From: VMCP01 sp964408945
GTDB lineage: Bacteria > Bacteroidota > Bacteroidia > NS11-12g > UBA955
Direction of reading: 5' to 3'
NCBI GenBank assembly: GCA_964408945.1
Contig: CAYPBJ010000018.1
Coordinates: forward strand, 1 to 44,075
DNA: 44,075 nt
The notes beneath the pieces are model-generated. The model searched no databases. It was not told where the DNA came from and worked only from the letters and a program-made list of their open reading frames with translations. Below are positions 33,673-43,478 of the stretch, piece by piece. Position 1 is the first letter of the stretch. Each line of letters opens with the position of its first letter. The translations under genes were made by a program, and so were the position numbers.

Positions 33673-36600
33673 TTAACGAATCAAGGTAACATCTCCTTTG
33701 AATTGATGCATACTGCCATCAATACCCCAAACCGTCAACTGATAAACATAAACTCCCGATGGAGCTTTATCTCCCATAAAAGTTCCGTCCCAACCTTGAT
33801 TACAGCCCTTTTGATCGTATAACTTCTCACCCCATCTGTCAAAAATCTTCATATGATACGATTTTATAAATATGCCTTCTGGCTTGAATACCTCGTTCAA
33901 TTCATTCGCATTCGGAGTGAAAGCGTTTGGTATAAAAACCTTTGGCTTTTGAACCGGACTACTTACGTTACTGCAACTATTAAAATACCAATTGGAATCA
34001 ATAGGGCCCTCGTTAACTGGCACGGCAATAACTCGATATTCTATTTTATCTATACAATTGTATTCCTGACTTTCATGAACAAACATCAATGTTGACGGTG
34101 AAACCCTCGTCAATTCTCTAAATCCGGTTCCACGATTCATTTGTATAATATACTCTTTTACTCCGCTTTGCCACTTCTCATAAGCTGACCAATTCAACTC
34201 TGCATGATATTCATCATTGATTCTAGTATTCAATAGTATACTCTTTGCCATTAACCCTGCAGCACTTGTATCTTCACATACATCAATGCCTCTTACCATA
34301 TAACTGTAAGATTGCTTATCTACCATCACATTTAAATCTCTCAGCACCAAAGAATCTTTCGGCTCCCAAATAGTCCAAGACAAAGCTCCACCCCCAGAAT
34401 TAGGCAATCGTTTTATGAGAAAACGACTCATTGCATTTTTATTTGAGTCATTTCTAAACCAATTCAAATGTGTAAATTGGTCATCAACAACAGTAACTCT
34501 CCTTACTAAAGGAGCATAAACCGTATTCACATAAATAGGTTTTACATGGCAAGTATCACTCCAACTATATTCATTCAATGCCTCTTTATCTCTTGCCAAA
34601 ATTCGATACTCGTGTTTTTTCTTGCAAACAATATTCGAATCAATAAATTCCGTTTGAGAGCCATCTACTTGTGCAATTGAATCAAAAAGACCATTACTTA
34701 TATTTCGCCTATACACAATATATCGGTCTACATCCCAACCAACATATTTGTTCCACTTCAAATAACTCGCATTAATCATGGGAGCACCTGTTAATTCTAC
34801 CGTGCAGTGTGGCTCTAACCCATTTATTGATTGTACTACTTCACACAAATTCTTTGATGCGATTTTATAACAATCTACCCTTCTTAAAGCATCAACGGGC
34901 GAGTAATTGAACAAAGTATCTTTGCGATATACATTGCTTTTCAATTGTTTATAACCTTGTCCCTGGTCACCGTAAATTTCATATCCCAAAAAGTCAAAAT
35001 CCCTGTATTCGGAAAGTGAAAGCTCGTGGGTAACATCATCATGAACACTAACATGCTTAAACCAAGGGGCCTTACCAGGTATTGTATCACCCACCGACAA
35101 TAACTTACCTTTTGCTGCCGTATCCCAGCACCCCATAACATCTTGTACGAAATACTGAATTTTTATCTGTTGCGATCTAACTGGCAATAACCTCAAAGTT
35201 CTACTGCTCTCTCCCGGAATTCCACCGTTGACAATCCAATTTTCTTGCAATACCGTTGTATCAGTCTTTACCATTGCATTCACCACCCAGTCATTTCCTA
35301 GACAAATTGTATCTTTTTCACTAACCAATTGAATTTCAGGCTGAAAAACTTCCACCGTTTTATCTAAAGTATCTTTACAACCTCTATTCGACTCTATCAA
35401 CAGGCGAACATCATTAGATTTAATGGGCATTAAATACCTCAAACTTGAATTTTTAAATCCACCTATTCCGTTAATATTCCATAAAAACTTCGCAGCCGTA
35501 TCACCATAAAAATTGCAATTAGACCTTATTTCAACACTGTCTCTTTTGCAGTTCCCTTGAGATATAAACCCAGCCTCTGGCTTTGCATATACCTCAATAG
35601 TGTCTGTAGGTTGAATGGCTCGCTTGCAACCTGCTGAATCATACACAATCATAAAAGGTATGTACCTTCCCGGACGTTCATATAAATGCGACAAACTACT
35701 TCCTTCTTTCACCACGCCATCACCAAAATCCCATTCTTGTTTTACCGTTTGACTGTTCACCGATGAACTGAATTGAACCCTGTGTGGCTGACAACCCTCG
35801 GCCGGATCAAAGGTGAAGGTTCCTGCCGGACCAGGGACTACTATTAAATCCAGAAATTTCTTGAAATGTTCACATCCCAAAGAATCAATCACCCTCAATG
35901 TAACAGTGTAGGTTCCAGGTATCAAATATTGATGCGAAGGATGCTTTAATACGCTGTATGAACTATCACCAAAATCCCATAACCATTTCCGAATTGAACC
36001 TCCAAAAACCTGTGAAGTATCGCGGAAATGCACAATCAGCGGTGGACATTTGGTATCTTCAATTCGGAAGGAAATTCTCAACCTAATTCGATTTCCAGGA
36101 TAATGAACCTTTATTTTTTGCTCAGCTGAACAACCCGCTGAATCTGTAACTTTAACAGTGACTATATACGTTCCAGAATCATTAAAACTGTGGCTCACGG
36201 TTTGAGTATTATACGTTTTTCCATCGCCCATTTGCCATAGATAGGTATATCTAGCATTGGGATCCTTCAATCCCAAAGAACCCAAATAACGGCTTGTGCT
36301 GCAGGTATGTAACCAATTACTTTTTATAGATATTCCAGGACCTTTAACATTCAAAGTTTGAATTTTTGAACCCTCACAATTTTCCCCAAACACCGAAAAA
36401 AGTTGAGCAGTTAAAGTGTCCTTCAGCGAATTTTTCAAATCATAATTAACCGTTTTTGAGGTCATCCAGACTGTATCGCCGTTGCTTAATAACCAATAAT
36501 GTAAGTATTTATCATTGAATGTACTATCGAAAAACGTCAAAGTAGCAGGTAAACACGACGCACTTCCAGACATAGATCCACTCAACAACCCTTCTCCAAT

Positions 36601-38946
36601 TCTGATTGTATCTGTAAGAACTATGATACAGTTCTTCCCAAATTGCAAAACTGCCTTAATGGGAGTAATTCCTGCGGTGTCAAAAGTAAGTCTGATATCT
36701 GTTACATCCCTAATAGTATCTTTTCCCACTAACCAATAAAACTGATTAGGAAAACCCTGACCTTGAAGCTGCACAAACCCAGGAGAGCACAAATCAAAAT
36801 CAAGCCAGTTTATTCTTATAGCACTCAAGACCGGAGGATAATACCAGTATTCCAATGTATCCCAACAACCCGTTGAATCGTCTTCAACCCGCAAAATCAC
36901 TTTATAAATCCGCCGAGAATCTAATACCAAAGAATCGTCTTTAAACACGTCATTCCCAATGAACCAGGTGTGGTCAGTAAAGGCTGATGATTGATTGCTT
37001 AAAATCAACTTGTTATTATTACAGAAATCCAAGTCTTGTGCTATCATAGCATATGCTGCCTGAATCCATAAAGAGTCCTTCAAAAAAGCCGTATCCGGGC
37101 ACCCCATATGATAGGATACTAAAAACGGCTTTAATTGACCAGTATCTTGATCGTAATATCTGAAAATGTTTGTCTCTTTGTATTCAGGAGGAAACCCAGT
37201 CCACGGTGATTTAATTAAACTCCAATCGTCTTCAGGATCTCCAAAACTCCATCTAAAACTATCTATTGGAATACCCTTATATTTGGTCGTATTGATAAAA
37301 TGAATGGGCTCATTATTACAGATACCGGCATTTGGATCAACAATAAAATTAGGATCGGTTTTCATGCCCACATTCACTGTATCTTTGAATTCAATCACGC
37401 AATTTTTTTCAACTATTAATCGATATTTATAAGGATAATGACCCGTGTCAAAATAGCTTTTCTGAACACTCAACCCAGAGAATGAATCGCCATCCTCAAA
37501 AAGCCAATCCACTCGTTGCAACTTCCTGTTCCCACTGTAATTTTTGACCGTGAGTTTCAAATCAAAGTTCACGCAACCGTCGTCTATTCCCTGAACTTCA
37601 TAATTGAATCGAGGAAGTTCAATGAATTTATAATAAAACGAATCTCTGCAACCTTCTTTTGTGGTAACTACCGCTTTAACTGTTAATGGTCGATTGGTGA
37701 AAATCACAGTAGTTAATGGGTTTGTCTGCCCAACAAACAACTGTTTTTTAAGTCCTGTATCCTGTATCGTGTACCACTGAACTTTATCTACCGGTTTATC
37801 ATCAATGTATTTAAACGTTTCAGTGTAAGGAACCGAGCAAGGCATTGAGTCTGATACTGAAATTTTACCATTGGGTTTATAGTTCACTCGAATCAATTGC
37901 GGTTTTTCTACGATAGTTGTGCACTTTCTGGTGATCGAGATCGCTTTTAATTTAACCGTATAATATCCAGGATCATAATAATTCTTGGAAGGTGATGCTT
38001 TTGAAGAAGTAGTTCCATCTCCAAAATCCCATTCGTATTTTAGTCCCCCGTTAAATGTTCCGATGTTACTAAAATTCACTGTGAAAGGCCCACAACTAGA
38101 GGTTGCATCGGCCTTAAAATCTACTTTTAACGGACCCAAATACAATTCATCTTTTCTAACCATGGAATCTTTACAACCGTTTTGATCTGTAACCACCAAT
38201 TTAGGAGAATAGGTTCCAAAAGAAGTATAGGTATTCCTGGGGTTAGTCAAAGTACTACTTTTACCATCTCCAAAACTCCATTTATATGTGATTCCATTTC
38301 CCGTACTTTGGTTCCTAAAAGGAATGACCGTGGGCACTTCGCAATCATAGGCAGAATCCATGGTAAACGACGCCTTCGGTTTTGGCAACACGTCGATGGC
38401 CTGATTTACAATTTTCTTGTCTGTACAACCATTAAAATCAGTTATCACCAAAGAAATGGTATACTTACCATCCTTTTGATATTTGTAGGTTAAAGGATTG
38501 GTTGAACGAACGCTTCCGTCGCCAAAATCCCAAGAATACTTTGAAATCGCCGTATCGCCTAAAGTAGATGTACTGCTTAAATTTAAATTCTCTCCCAAAC
38601 AAATCTTAGAACTGCTGAGCTGAAAATCAGCTTTGGGACTTTTGAACACAATAATATAATGATTCCGAACCAAAGTATATTTAGTACCTGCCGCGTCCCA
38701 TGCTTCTAATGTAACATTATACTTACCGGGAGTTGAATAAATTGCAGACGGATTTTGAAGTGTTGAAGTATTACCATTTCCAAAATTCCAATTCCATCGG
38801 ACATAACTTCCTCCGCTGGATTGGAAAGCAGTAGTTAGTGGGGCGCAACCCTTATTTACATTGACTGAAATATTTATTTGAGCATGCAGACACAGCGAAA
38901 AACCAAAGAAAAGGAAGAAAGATATTTTCTTGAAAATGCATTGCAC
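33673..38946 (-). CDS. Giant PKD-repeat surface protein with T9SS type B (gliding-motility) sorting domain
   Basis: 1757 residues. The signal peptide ends near SLCLHAQ (about residue 23). At least seven clear PKD domains can be counted from WxFGDG-type motifs, including WNFGNGNTS, YSWDFGDGS, YKWSFGDGK, YEWDFGDGT, WQMGDGKTY, WLWDFGDSS and QEWDFGDGV. More diverged copies lie between them. Four Fn3-like modules with YRIL or YKIA strands follow (about 1280-1650). The C-terminal ~90 residues are the gliding-motility-associated type B domain: VFIPNAFTPNANELNEVFKP, MKIFDRWGEKLY, GWDGTFMG, APSGVYVYQLTV. It is likely a cell-surface adhesin or SprB-like protein attached after T9SS export. Confidence 0.92.
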   Translation of the reverse strand: MQCIFKKISFFLFFGFSLCLHAQINISVNVNKGCAPLTTAFQSSGGSYVRWNWNFGNGNTSTLQNPSAIYSTPGKYNVTLEAWDAAGTKYTLVRNHYIIVFKSPKADFQLSSSKICLGENLNLSSTSTLGDTAISKYSWDFGDGSVRSTNPLTYKYQKDGKYTISLVITDFNGCTDKKIVNQAIDVLPKPKASFTMDSAYDCEVPTVIPFRNQSTGNGITYKWSFGDGKSSTLTNPRNTYTSFGTYSPKLVVTDQNGCKDSMVRKDELYLGPLKVDFKADATSSCGPFTVNFSNIGTFNGGLKYEWDFGDGTTSSKASPSKNYYDPGYYTVKLKAISITRKCTTIVEKPQLIRVNYKPNGKISVSDSMPCSVPYTETFKYIDDKPVDKVQWYTIQDTGLKKQLFVGQTNPLTTVIFTNRPLTVKAVVTTKEGCRDSFYYKFIELPRFNYEVQGIDDGCVNFDLKLTVKNYSGNRKLQRVDWLFEDGDSFSGLSVQKSYFDTGHYPYKYRLIVEKNCVIEFKDTVNVGMKTDPNFIVDPNAGICNNEPIHFINTTKYKGIPIDSFRWSFGDPEDDWSLIKSPWTGFPPEYKETNIFRYYDQDTGQLKPFLVSYHMGCPDTAFLKDSLWIQAAYAMIAQDLDFCNNNKLILSNQSSAFTDHTWFIGNDVFKDDSLVLDSRRIYKVILRVEDDSTGCWDTLEYWYYPPVLSAIRINWLDFDLCSPGFVQLQGQGFPNQFYWLVGKDTIRDVTDIRLTFDTAGITPIKAVLQFGKNCIIVLTDTIRIGEGLLSGSMSGSASCLPATLTFFDSTFNDKYLHYWLLSNGDTVWMTSKTVNYDLKNSLKDTLTAQLFSVFGENCEGSKIQTLNVKGPGISIKSNWLHTCSTSRYLGSLGLKDPNARYTYLWQMGDGKTYNTQTVSHSFNDSGTYIVTVKVTDSAGCSAEQKIKVHYPGNRIRLRISFRIEDTKCPPLIVHFRDTSQVFGGSIRKWLWDFGDSSYSVLKHPSHQYLIPGTYTVTLRVIDSLGCEHFKKFLDLIVVPGPAGTFTFDPAEGCQPHRVQFSSSVNSQTVKQEWDFGDGVVKEGSSLSHLYERPGRYIPFMIVYDSAGCKRAIQPTDTIEVYAKPEAGFISQGNCKRDSVEIRSNCNFYGDTAAKFLWNINGIGGFKNSSLRYLMPIKSNDVRLLIESNRGCKDTLDKTVEVFQPEIQLVSEKDTICLGNDWVVNAMVKTDTTVLQENWIVNGGIPGESSRTLRLLPVRSQQIKIQYFVQDVMGCWDTAAKGKLLSVGDTIPGKAPWFKHVSVHDDVTHELSLSEYRDFDFLGYEIYGDQGQGYKQLKSNVYRKDTLFNYSPVDALRRVDCYKIASKNLCEVVQSINGLEPHCTVELTGAPMINASYLKWNKYVGWDVDRYIVYRRNISNGLFDSIAQVDGSQTEFIDSNIVCKKKHEYRILARDKEALNEYSWSDTCHVKPIYVNTVYAPLVRRVTVVDDQFTHLNWFRNDSNKNAMSRFLIKRLPNSGGGALSWTIWEPKDSLVLRDLNVMVDKQSYSYMVRGIDVCEDTSAAGLMAKSILLNTRINDEYHAELNWSAYEKWQSGVKEYIIQMNRGTGFRELTRVSPSTLMFVHESQEYNCIDKIEYRVIAVPVNEGPIDSNWYFNSCSNVSSPVQKPKVFIPNAFTPNANELNEVFKPEGIFIKSYHMKIFDRWGEKLYDQKGCNQGWDGTFMGDKAPSGVYVYQLTVWGIDGSMHQFKGDVTLIR

Positions 38947-38990
38947 GGTTTATAGATGTTTTAAATTGGTAATTCGTTGTATGTATATAA

Positions 38991-39018
38991 AAAAAGGCGA
39001 GTAAAAACCCGCCTTTTT
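38991..39018 (-). terminator. Intrinsic terminator downstream of nrdJ
   Basis: AAAAAGGCG (38991-38999) and CGCCTTTTT (39010-39018) form a perfect 9-bp stem with a 10-nt loop. On the minus strand the hairpin is followed by a T-run, as expected for termination of nrdJ, whose stop is 19 nt upstream. The stem is A/T-flanked on both sides, but only the minus-strand gene ends here. Confidence 0.88.
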
Positions 39019-39037
39019 CTATCAAAAATGGTAATTC

Positions 39038-42000
39038 TTAACTGCAACCTAAGCTGTTTCCACAGTTCAAGCACTTGTAGCATGTTCCACTGCGCACAGT
39101 GATGTGACCACATACGTTACAAGCAGGAGCATCCGATTGAACTTCTCTCAAATGATCTTGCATATCTCTTACTCCTGATTTTGCTGCTTCAGCTTTCATA
39201 GCACGCTCGGTATCTAAAGATACAACAGGAGCCACTATGGGTGTTGCTTCAAACACCGGCTGGAATTCAGAAATAACTGGCTTCTCTTCTTGGAATGGTA
39301 TAGGTGCTTCACTTGGTTTAACTTGTACCAAATCTTCTCTTCCCAAATATTCAAATCCCAACAATCTAAAGATATAATCTACAATTGAAGTTGCATTCTT
39401 AACGTTTGGATGACCTTCCACCATACCGCTTGGTTCGAAACGAGTGAAAGCAAATTTGTCAACAAACTCTTCTAAAGGAACACCGTACTGCAATCCAACA
39501 GAAATAGCGATAGAGAAACAGTTCATCAACGATCGGAAACTTGCACCTTCTTTGTGCATATCAATAAAGATCTCACCCAATGTTCCATCATCGTATTCAC
39601 CTGTTCTAACAAAGATGGTCTGCCCGCCAACTCGTCCTTTTTGAGTAAACCCGTTTCTACGATTTGGAAGTCTCTTCTTTTCAACAATATTTGATAATTG
39701 ACGCTTGAACTTGGTATCTGTACTTTCATTGAGGATGCGTTTAGCGGCTTCCAATACAATTTCAGGGGTCAATTCTTCAGCAACACGAATAACGGGTTGC
39801 TCAGCAGCAACAGCTACTGGAGCATTATCGCTTGCTGCAGATTCTTTATCAGCCTTTTCCTTCTTCTCTGATTTATTACTCAATGGCTGGCTTAATTTAC
39901 AACCGTCGCGATATAAAGCGTTGGCTTTCAATCCCAATTTCCAGCTCAATTCATAACAACTCTTAATATCATCAATGTTTGCTTCGTGTGGCAGGTTGAT
40001 GGTTTTACTAATAGCACCAGAAATAAATGGTTGAGCCGCCGCCATCATACGAATGTGAGCAAACGGATGAATGTATCTAACTCCTTTGTTTCCATTTTTG
40101 TTAGCACAGTCAAATACAGGTAAATGCTCTTCTTTTAATCCTGGGGCACCTTCTACGGTCATTGTACCTACTACAAAATCGTTAGCTTCAGCTACTTGTG
40201 CATTGGTAAATCCAAGTTCCCACAACATGTCAAAATCAGGAGCATTGTAAGTAGCTTCGCTGATTCCACAACGCTTCATGCAATCTTCGCCTAATGTGTA
40301 CTTGTTAAATACAAACCCAATTTCAAAAGCCATTGGAGCTGCAGCTTCTAATTTCGCCAAATCTTCAGCGGTAAATCCTTTAGCAGCTAAAGTTTCGTGA
40401 TTTACGTGGGGAGCACCAACAAAAGTTTGGTAACCCTTTGCATAATTCACTATAGCATCAATCTGCTCAGGTGTGTAACCCAAGTTTTTCAACGCCAATG
40501 GAACAGTATTATTCACAATTTTGAAGTATCCACCGCCTGAAAGTTTTTTGTATTTTACCAAAGCAAAATCAGGCTCAATACCCGTAGTATCACAGTCCAT
40601 CAACAATCCAATAGTTCCTGTTGGAGCAATAACCGTTGCTTGTGCATTACGGAAACCATATCTCTCACCCCATGATACTGCTTTATCCCAGCTCTCACAA
40701 GCAGACTTCAACAAGTAATCTGGACAGTACTTTTCGTCTATACAAACAGGATTCACATTCAATCCTTCAAAAGCCAAAGGCGTATTGTATGCAGCATAGC
40801 GGTGATTACGCATTACACGCATCATGTGCTTTTTATTCTTCTCATACATGCGGAATGTGCCTTTTGTAGCTGCCATTTCCGCACTAGTTGCGTAAGCAGT
40901 ACCAGTTAAAATAGCAGTGATTGATCCACAAATAGCAGAAGCTTCTTTGCTATCGTAAGGAATACCTGCGCTCATCAATACTGAACCCAAGTTGGCATAA
41001 CCCAACCCTAAAGTACGGTAATCATAACTCAATTGAGCCACTTCTTTTGAAGGGAATTGAGCCATTAATACGCTGATTTCCAATACAGTTGTCCATAAAC
41101 GTGCTGCGTATTCAATCTTTTCTACATTGAATGTGCAATTGTCTTCGCTGAAGAATTTACGCAAATTCAATGAAGCCAAATTACATGCAGTGTTATCTAA
41201 GAACATGTACTCTGAACATGGATTTGATGCATTAATTCTACCACCCTCTGGACAAGTATGCCATTCGTTGATGGTGTCATCGTATTGTACGCCTGGGTCA
41301 GCACAAGCCCATGCAGCTTCACCGATAGCATCCCACACTTTGGAAGCGGGCATTTTGCTCATGGTTTCGCCTGTTGAACGAGCTTTAAATTCCCAATCTT
41401 CGTTCTTTTCCAATTTTTGGAAGAATGAATGAGGAATACGTACAGAATTGTTGCTATTTTGTCCTGAAACAGTATTGTATGCTTCGCCTTCGTAATCGCT
41501 AGCATAGCCCGCATCAATCAAAGCTGCAACTTTATGTTCTTCGTGTTTCTTCCAATTGATGAACTCCATAGCTTCAGGGTGATCTAAATCAAGACACACC
41601 ATCTTAGCTGCTCTTCTAGTTGTTCCACCACTCTTTATTGCACCAGCAGCACGGTCACCTATTTTCAAGAAACTCATCAATCCGCTAGAAGTTCCACCAC
41701 CAGATAATTTCTCTCCTGCACCGCGAACTTTAGAGAAGTTGGTTCCAACACCCGAACCGTATTTAAATATTCTTGCTTCACGCACCCAAAGGTCCATGAT
41801 ACCACCTTCATTTACCAAATCATCATCTACCGACAAGATAAAACATGCGTGCGGTTGTGGACGCTCATACGCCGAAGTAGATTTCATCAACTTTTCGGAG
41901 TCTGGATCTACGTAATAATGTCCTTGAGGTTTTCCTGTGATACCATAAGTATGGTACAAACCCGTATTAAACCACTGAGGTGAGTTTGGAGCAGACTCCT

Positions 42001-42403
42001 GATTCAACAAGGAATAGACCAACTCCTCGTAAAATACCTGTCCGTCTTGCTCGCTTTGGAAATATCCATTGGTTTGTCCCCAATGTCTCCATGTATCTGC
42101 CAAACGATGTACCACCTGTTTCACACTGGTTTCGCTACCCAAACTACCATCAGCCTGAGGAACGCCCGCCTTGCGGAAATACTTCTGTGCAAGAATGTCT
42201 GTAGCCACTTGACTCCAGCCCTGTGGAACTTCCACATTCTTCATTTCAAACACTGTACTTCCGTCTGGTTTTTTGATTACCGATGTGCGATAGTCGTAAA
42301 CAAATTGATCATAGGGACTTACACCGTCTATGGTGCTCATCCGCTCAAAACGCATTCCGTTGGTGCTAACGGTGTCGTTCATTGTGGTACTTTTTTTGGT
42401 CAT
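39038..42403 (-). CDS. nrdJ: Vitamin B12-dependent (class II) ribonucleotide reductase
   Basis: 1121 residues. The barrel has NSPQWFNTGL, GSGVGTNFSKVRG, SGGTTRRAAKMVCLDLDHPEA and NPCSEYMFLDNTACNLASLN, with the catalytic Asn-Cys-Glu group. ATVIAPTGTIGLLMDCDTTGIEP follows (residues about 590-612). The C-terminal part has the extra domain typical of NrdJ (GGQTIFVRTGEYDDGTLGEIF) and a zinc-ribbon-like end, CNVCGH with CYKCLNCGNSLGCS, which recycles the active-site disulfide. It makes deoxyribonucleotides using adenosylcobalamin. The exact start among Met1, Met8 and Met17 is uncertain. No other RNR subunit is adjacent. Confidence 0.95.
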   Translation of the reverse strand: MTKKSTTMNDTVSTNGMRFERMSTIDGVSPYDQFVYDYRTSVIKKPDGSTVFEMKNVEVPQGWSQVATDILAQKYFRKAGVPQADGSLGSETSVKQVVHRLADTWRHWGQTNGYFQSEQDGQVFYEELVYSLLNQESAPNSPQWFNTGLYHTYGITGKPQGHYYVDPDSEKLMKSTSAYERPQPHACFILSVDDDLVNEGGIMDLWVREARIFKYGSGVGTNFSKVRGAGEKLSGGGTSSGLMSFLKIGDRAAGAIKSGGTTRRAAKMVCLDLDHPEAMEFINWKKHEEHKVAALIDAGYASDYEGEAYNTVSGQNSNNSVRIPHSFFQKLEKNEDWEFKARSTGETMSKMPASKVWDAIGEAAWACADPGVQYDDTINEWHTCPEGGRINASNPCSEYMFLDNTACNLASLNLRKFFSEDNCTFNVEKIEYAARLWTTVLEISVLMAQFPSKEVAQLSYDYRTLGLGYANLGSVLMSAGIPYDSKEASAICGSITAILTGTAYATSAEMAATKGTFRMYEKNKKHMMRVMRNHRYAAYNTPLAFEGLNVNPVCIDEKYCPDYLLKSACESWDKAVSWGERYGFRNAQATVIAPTGTIGLLMDCDTTGIEPDFALVKYKKLSGGGYFKIVNNTVPLALKNLGYTPEQIDAIVNYAKGYQTFVGAPHVNHETLAAKGFTAEDLAKLEAAAPMAFEIGFVFNKYTLGEDCMKRCGISEATYNAPDFDMLWELGFTNAQVAEANDFVVGTMTVEGAPGLKEEHLPVFDCANKNGNKGVRYIHPFAHIRMMAAAQPFISGAISKTINLPHEANIDDIKSCYELSWKLGLKANALYRDGCKLSQPLSNKSEKKEKADKESAASDNAPVAVAAEQPVIRVAEELTPEIVLEAAKRILNESTDTKFKRQLSNIVEKKRLPNRRNGFTQKGRVGGQTIFVRTGEYDDGTLGEIFIDMHKEGASFRSLMNCFSIAISVGLQYGVPLEEFVDKFAFTRFEPSGMVEGHPNVKNATSIVDYIFRLLGFEYLGREDLVQVKPSEAPIPFQEEKPVISEFQPVFEATPIVAPVVSLDTERAMKAEAAKSGVRDMQDHLREVQSDAPACNVCGHITVRSGTCYKCLNCGNSLGCS

Positions 42404-42479
42404 TTTGATTTGGTTTTTTTAGGTGTTTTAACTTATGTTATTTTCCCTTTTTCGAAGGTGTTTTCAAAAGAGGGAACTT

Positions 42480-42487
42480 CAAAACTA
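42480..42487 (-). promoter_or_regulatory. Predicted -7 box for nrdJ
   Basis: The minus strand reads TAGTTTTG, an exact TAnnTTTG match, 76 nt before the nrdJ start. A second match, TAATTTTG, lies farther upstream (42641-42648 on the minus strand by reading). Neither has a well-spaced -33 TTG. Confidence 0.35.
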
Positions 42488-42516
42488 TCTAACTAAATCA
42501 ACATATTTTTTTTGGG

Positions 42517-42525
42517 TTATCCACA
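42517..42525 (+). promoter_or_regulatory. Perfect DnaA-box consensus in the nrdJ upstream region
   Basis: TTATCCACA is an exact match to the strong DnaA box. A weaker inverted copy with two mismatches lies at 42563-42571 (TGTGGAAAT). The pair sits next to the AT-rich stretch 42571-42625. It could make nrdJ transcription respond to DnaA, as known for nrd genes in other bacteria. It is too little on its own to call a replication origin. Confidence 0.5.
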
Positions 42526-42580
42526 GAAAAGGCAAAAAGTGAGATTCTACGCCACTTTACCGTGTGGAAATTGTTTAATA

Positions 42581-42623
42581 TATTGATATTCAATAATATA
42601 CACCCAAGTATTTGATTATCAAA
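42581..42623. promoter_or_regulatory. Two AT-rich palindromes, candidate operators
   Basis: TATTGATATTCAATA (42581-42595) and TTTGATTATCAAA (42611-42623) are both perfect palindromes around odd centres, spaced 29 bp centre to centre, close to three helical turns. They share TTGAT/ATCAA-like half sites. They lie between the divergent nrdJ and GGGPS genes. No known regulator consensus was matched. Confidence 0.4.
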
Positions 42624-42669
42624 CACCTCATCCATCCGCAAAATTAGACGGTCATTCCATACAAAAGCC

Positions 42670-42701
42670 TTGTCATTCCTGAGTATTTTTACCTTAATTT
42701 G
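42670..42701 (+). promoter_or_regulatory. Predicted promoter for the GGGPS-family gene
   Basis: TTG (42670-42672) and TTAATTTG (42694-42701; one mismatch to TAnnTTTG) are 21 nt apart, the usual Bacteroidota spacing. The -7 box ends 24 nt before ATG 42726. Confidence 0.45.
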
Positions 42702-42725
42702 TAACTGTCTAAATTAGCCAACCCC

Positions 42726-43478
42726 ATGACCCTCCTCGAGAAACTAAAATTCAAAAAAAATAACGGGCAAAAATCGTTGGCCATTTTGATAGATCCTGAC
42801 CAACATCAAAGCTCACTTTCTCATCAAATAATCTCAAATTCTCTACTTCATGGTGTTGACCTTTTTCTCGTTGGTGGTTCATTAGTCTCAAACGGTATCA
42901 CCCAAAAATGTGTCACCGACCTTAAAAAATTTGGCGCTCCCAACGTAATCCTCTTTCCCGGAAATGAAATTCAACTAGCCCCAGACGCTGATGCTCTCCT
43001 ATTTATGAGTCTTATATCTGGTAGAAATCCTGAATACCTCATCGGAAAACAGGTAATCGCCGCACCTTGGGTAAAAAAACACCAAATTGAAACCCTTCCA
43101 ACCGGGTATATGCTCGTTGAAAGCGGCAAACTCACTTCCGCGCTCTACATCTCTGGAACTTTACCCCTTCCCAATGATAAACCCGATATCGCTGCAGCCA
43201 CCGCCATGGCCGGAGAAATGCTAGGAATGAAAATACTTTACCTTGATGCCGGTTCCGGTGCTCAAAAACCCGTACCACAAAATCTCATACGCGCCGTTAA
43301 TAAAAATACAGACTGCATTCTTTTTGTAGGGGGAGGCATCAAAAGCCAAAACCAAGCGGTTAATGCTTGGCTCAGTGGCGCAGATATTGTTGTTGTTGGA
43401 AATGGAATATTTGAATCACCTACCCTCCTTCAAGAACTCTGCGTATCTTTGAATCAATTCAACGAAGTTCAATTATGA
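42726..43478 (+). CDS. Geranylgeranylglyceryl/heptaprenylglyceryl phosphate synthase family (PcrB/GGGPS)
   Basis: 250 residues, a TIM barrel. Diagnostic segments are LAILIDPDQHQ near the N-terminus, VDLFLVGGSLVS, VILFPGNEIQLAPDADALLFMSLISGRNPEYLIG (about residues 78-110), PTGYMLVESG, ILYLDAGSGAQKPV and LFVGGGIKSQNQA, then GADIVVVGNGIFE. These are the phosphate- and prenyl-binding loops of the family. The enzyme joins a polyprenyl diphosphate to glycerol-1-phosphate, forming an ether lipid precursor. The family is best known from archaea and Bacillus but a group II form is found in Bacteroidota. The chain length of the donor is not visible. The next gene overlaps by 4 nt. Confidence 0.93.
   Translation: MTLLEKLKFKKNNGQKSLAILIDPDQHQSSLSHQIISNSLLHGVDLFLVGGSLVSNGITQKCVTDLKKFGAPNVILFPGNEIQLAPDADALLFMSLISGRNPEYLIGKQVIAAPWVKKHQIETLPTGYMLVESGKLTSALYISGTLPLPNDKPDIAAATAMAGEMLGMKILYLDAGSGAQKPVPQNLIRAVNKNTDCILFVGGGIKSQNQAVNAWLSGADIVVVGNGIFESPTLLQELCVSLNQFNEVQL

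Noticed and set aside
42047..42496. 149-residue plus-strand open frame overlapping the nrdJ 5' end
   Set aside because: Shadow of conserved nrdJ coding sequence, without a promoter or family features.
42581..42623. FNR/CRP or NrdR binding sites
   Set aside because: The TTGAT/ATCAA half-sites have the wrong spacing for FNR, and the sequences do not fit the NrdR box.
42404..42725. Chromosomal replication origin
   Set aside because: Only one perfect DnaA box is present and no origin-linked genes are nearby, so it is kept as a regulatory finding only.
39038..42725. Cobalamin riboswitch upstream of nrdJ
   Set aside because: No B12-box-like conserved core or large multi-stem leader could be seen in the upstream region.
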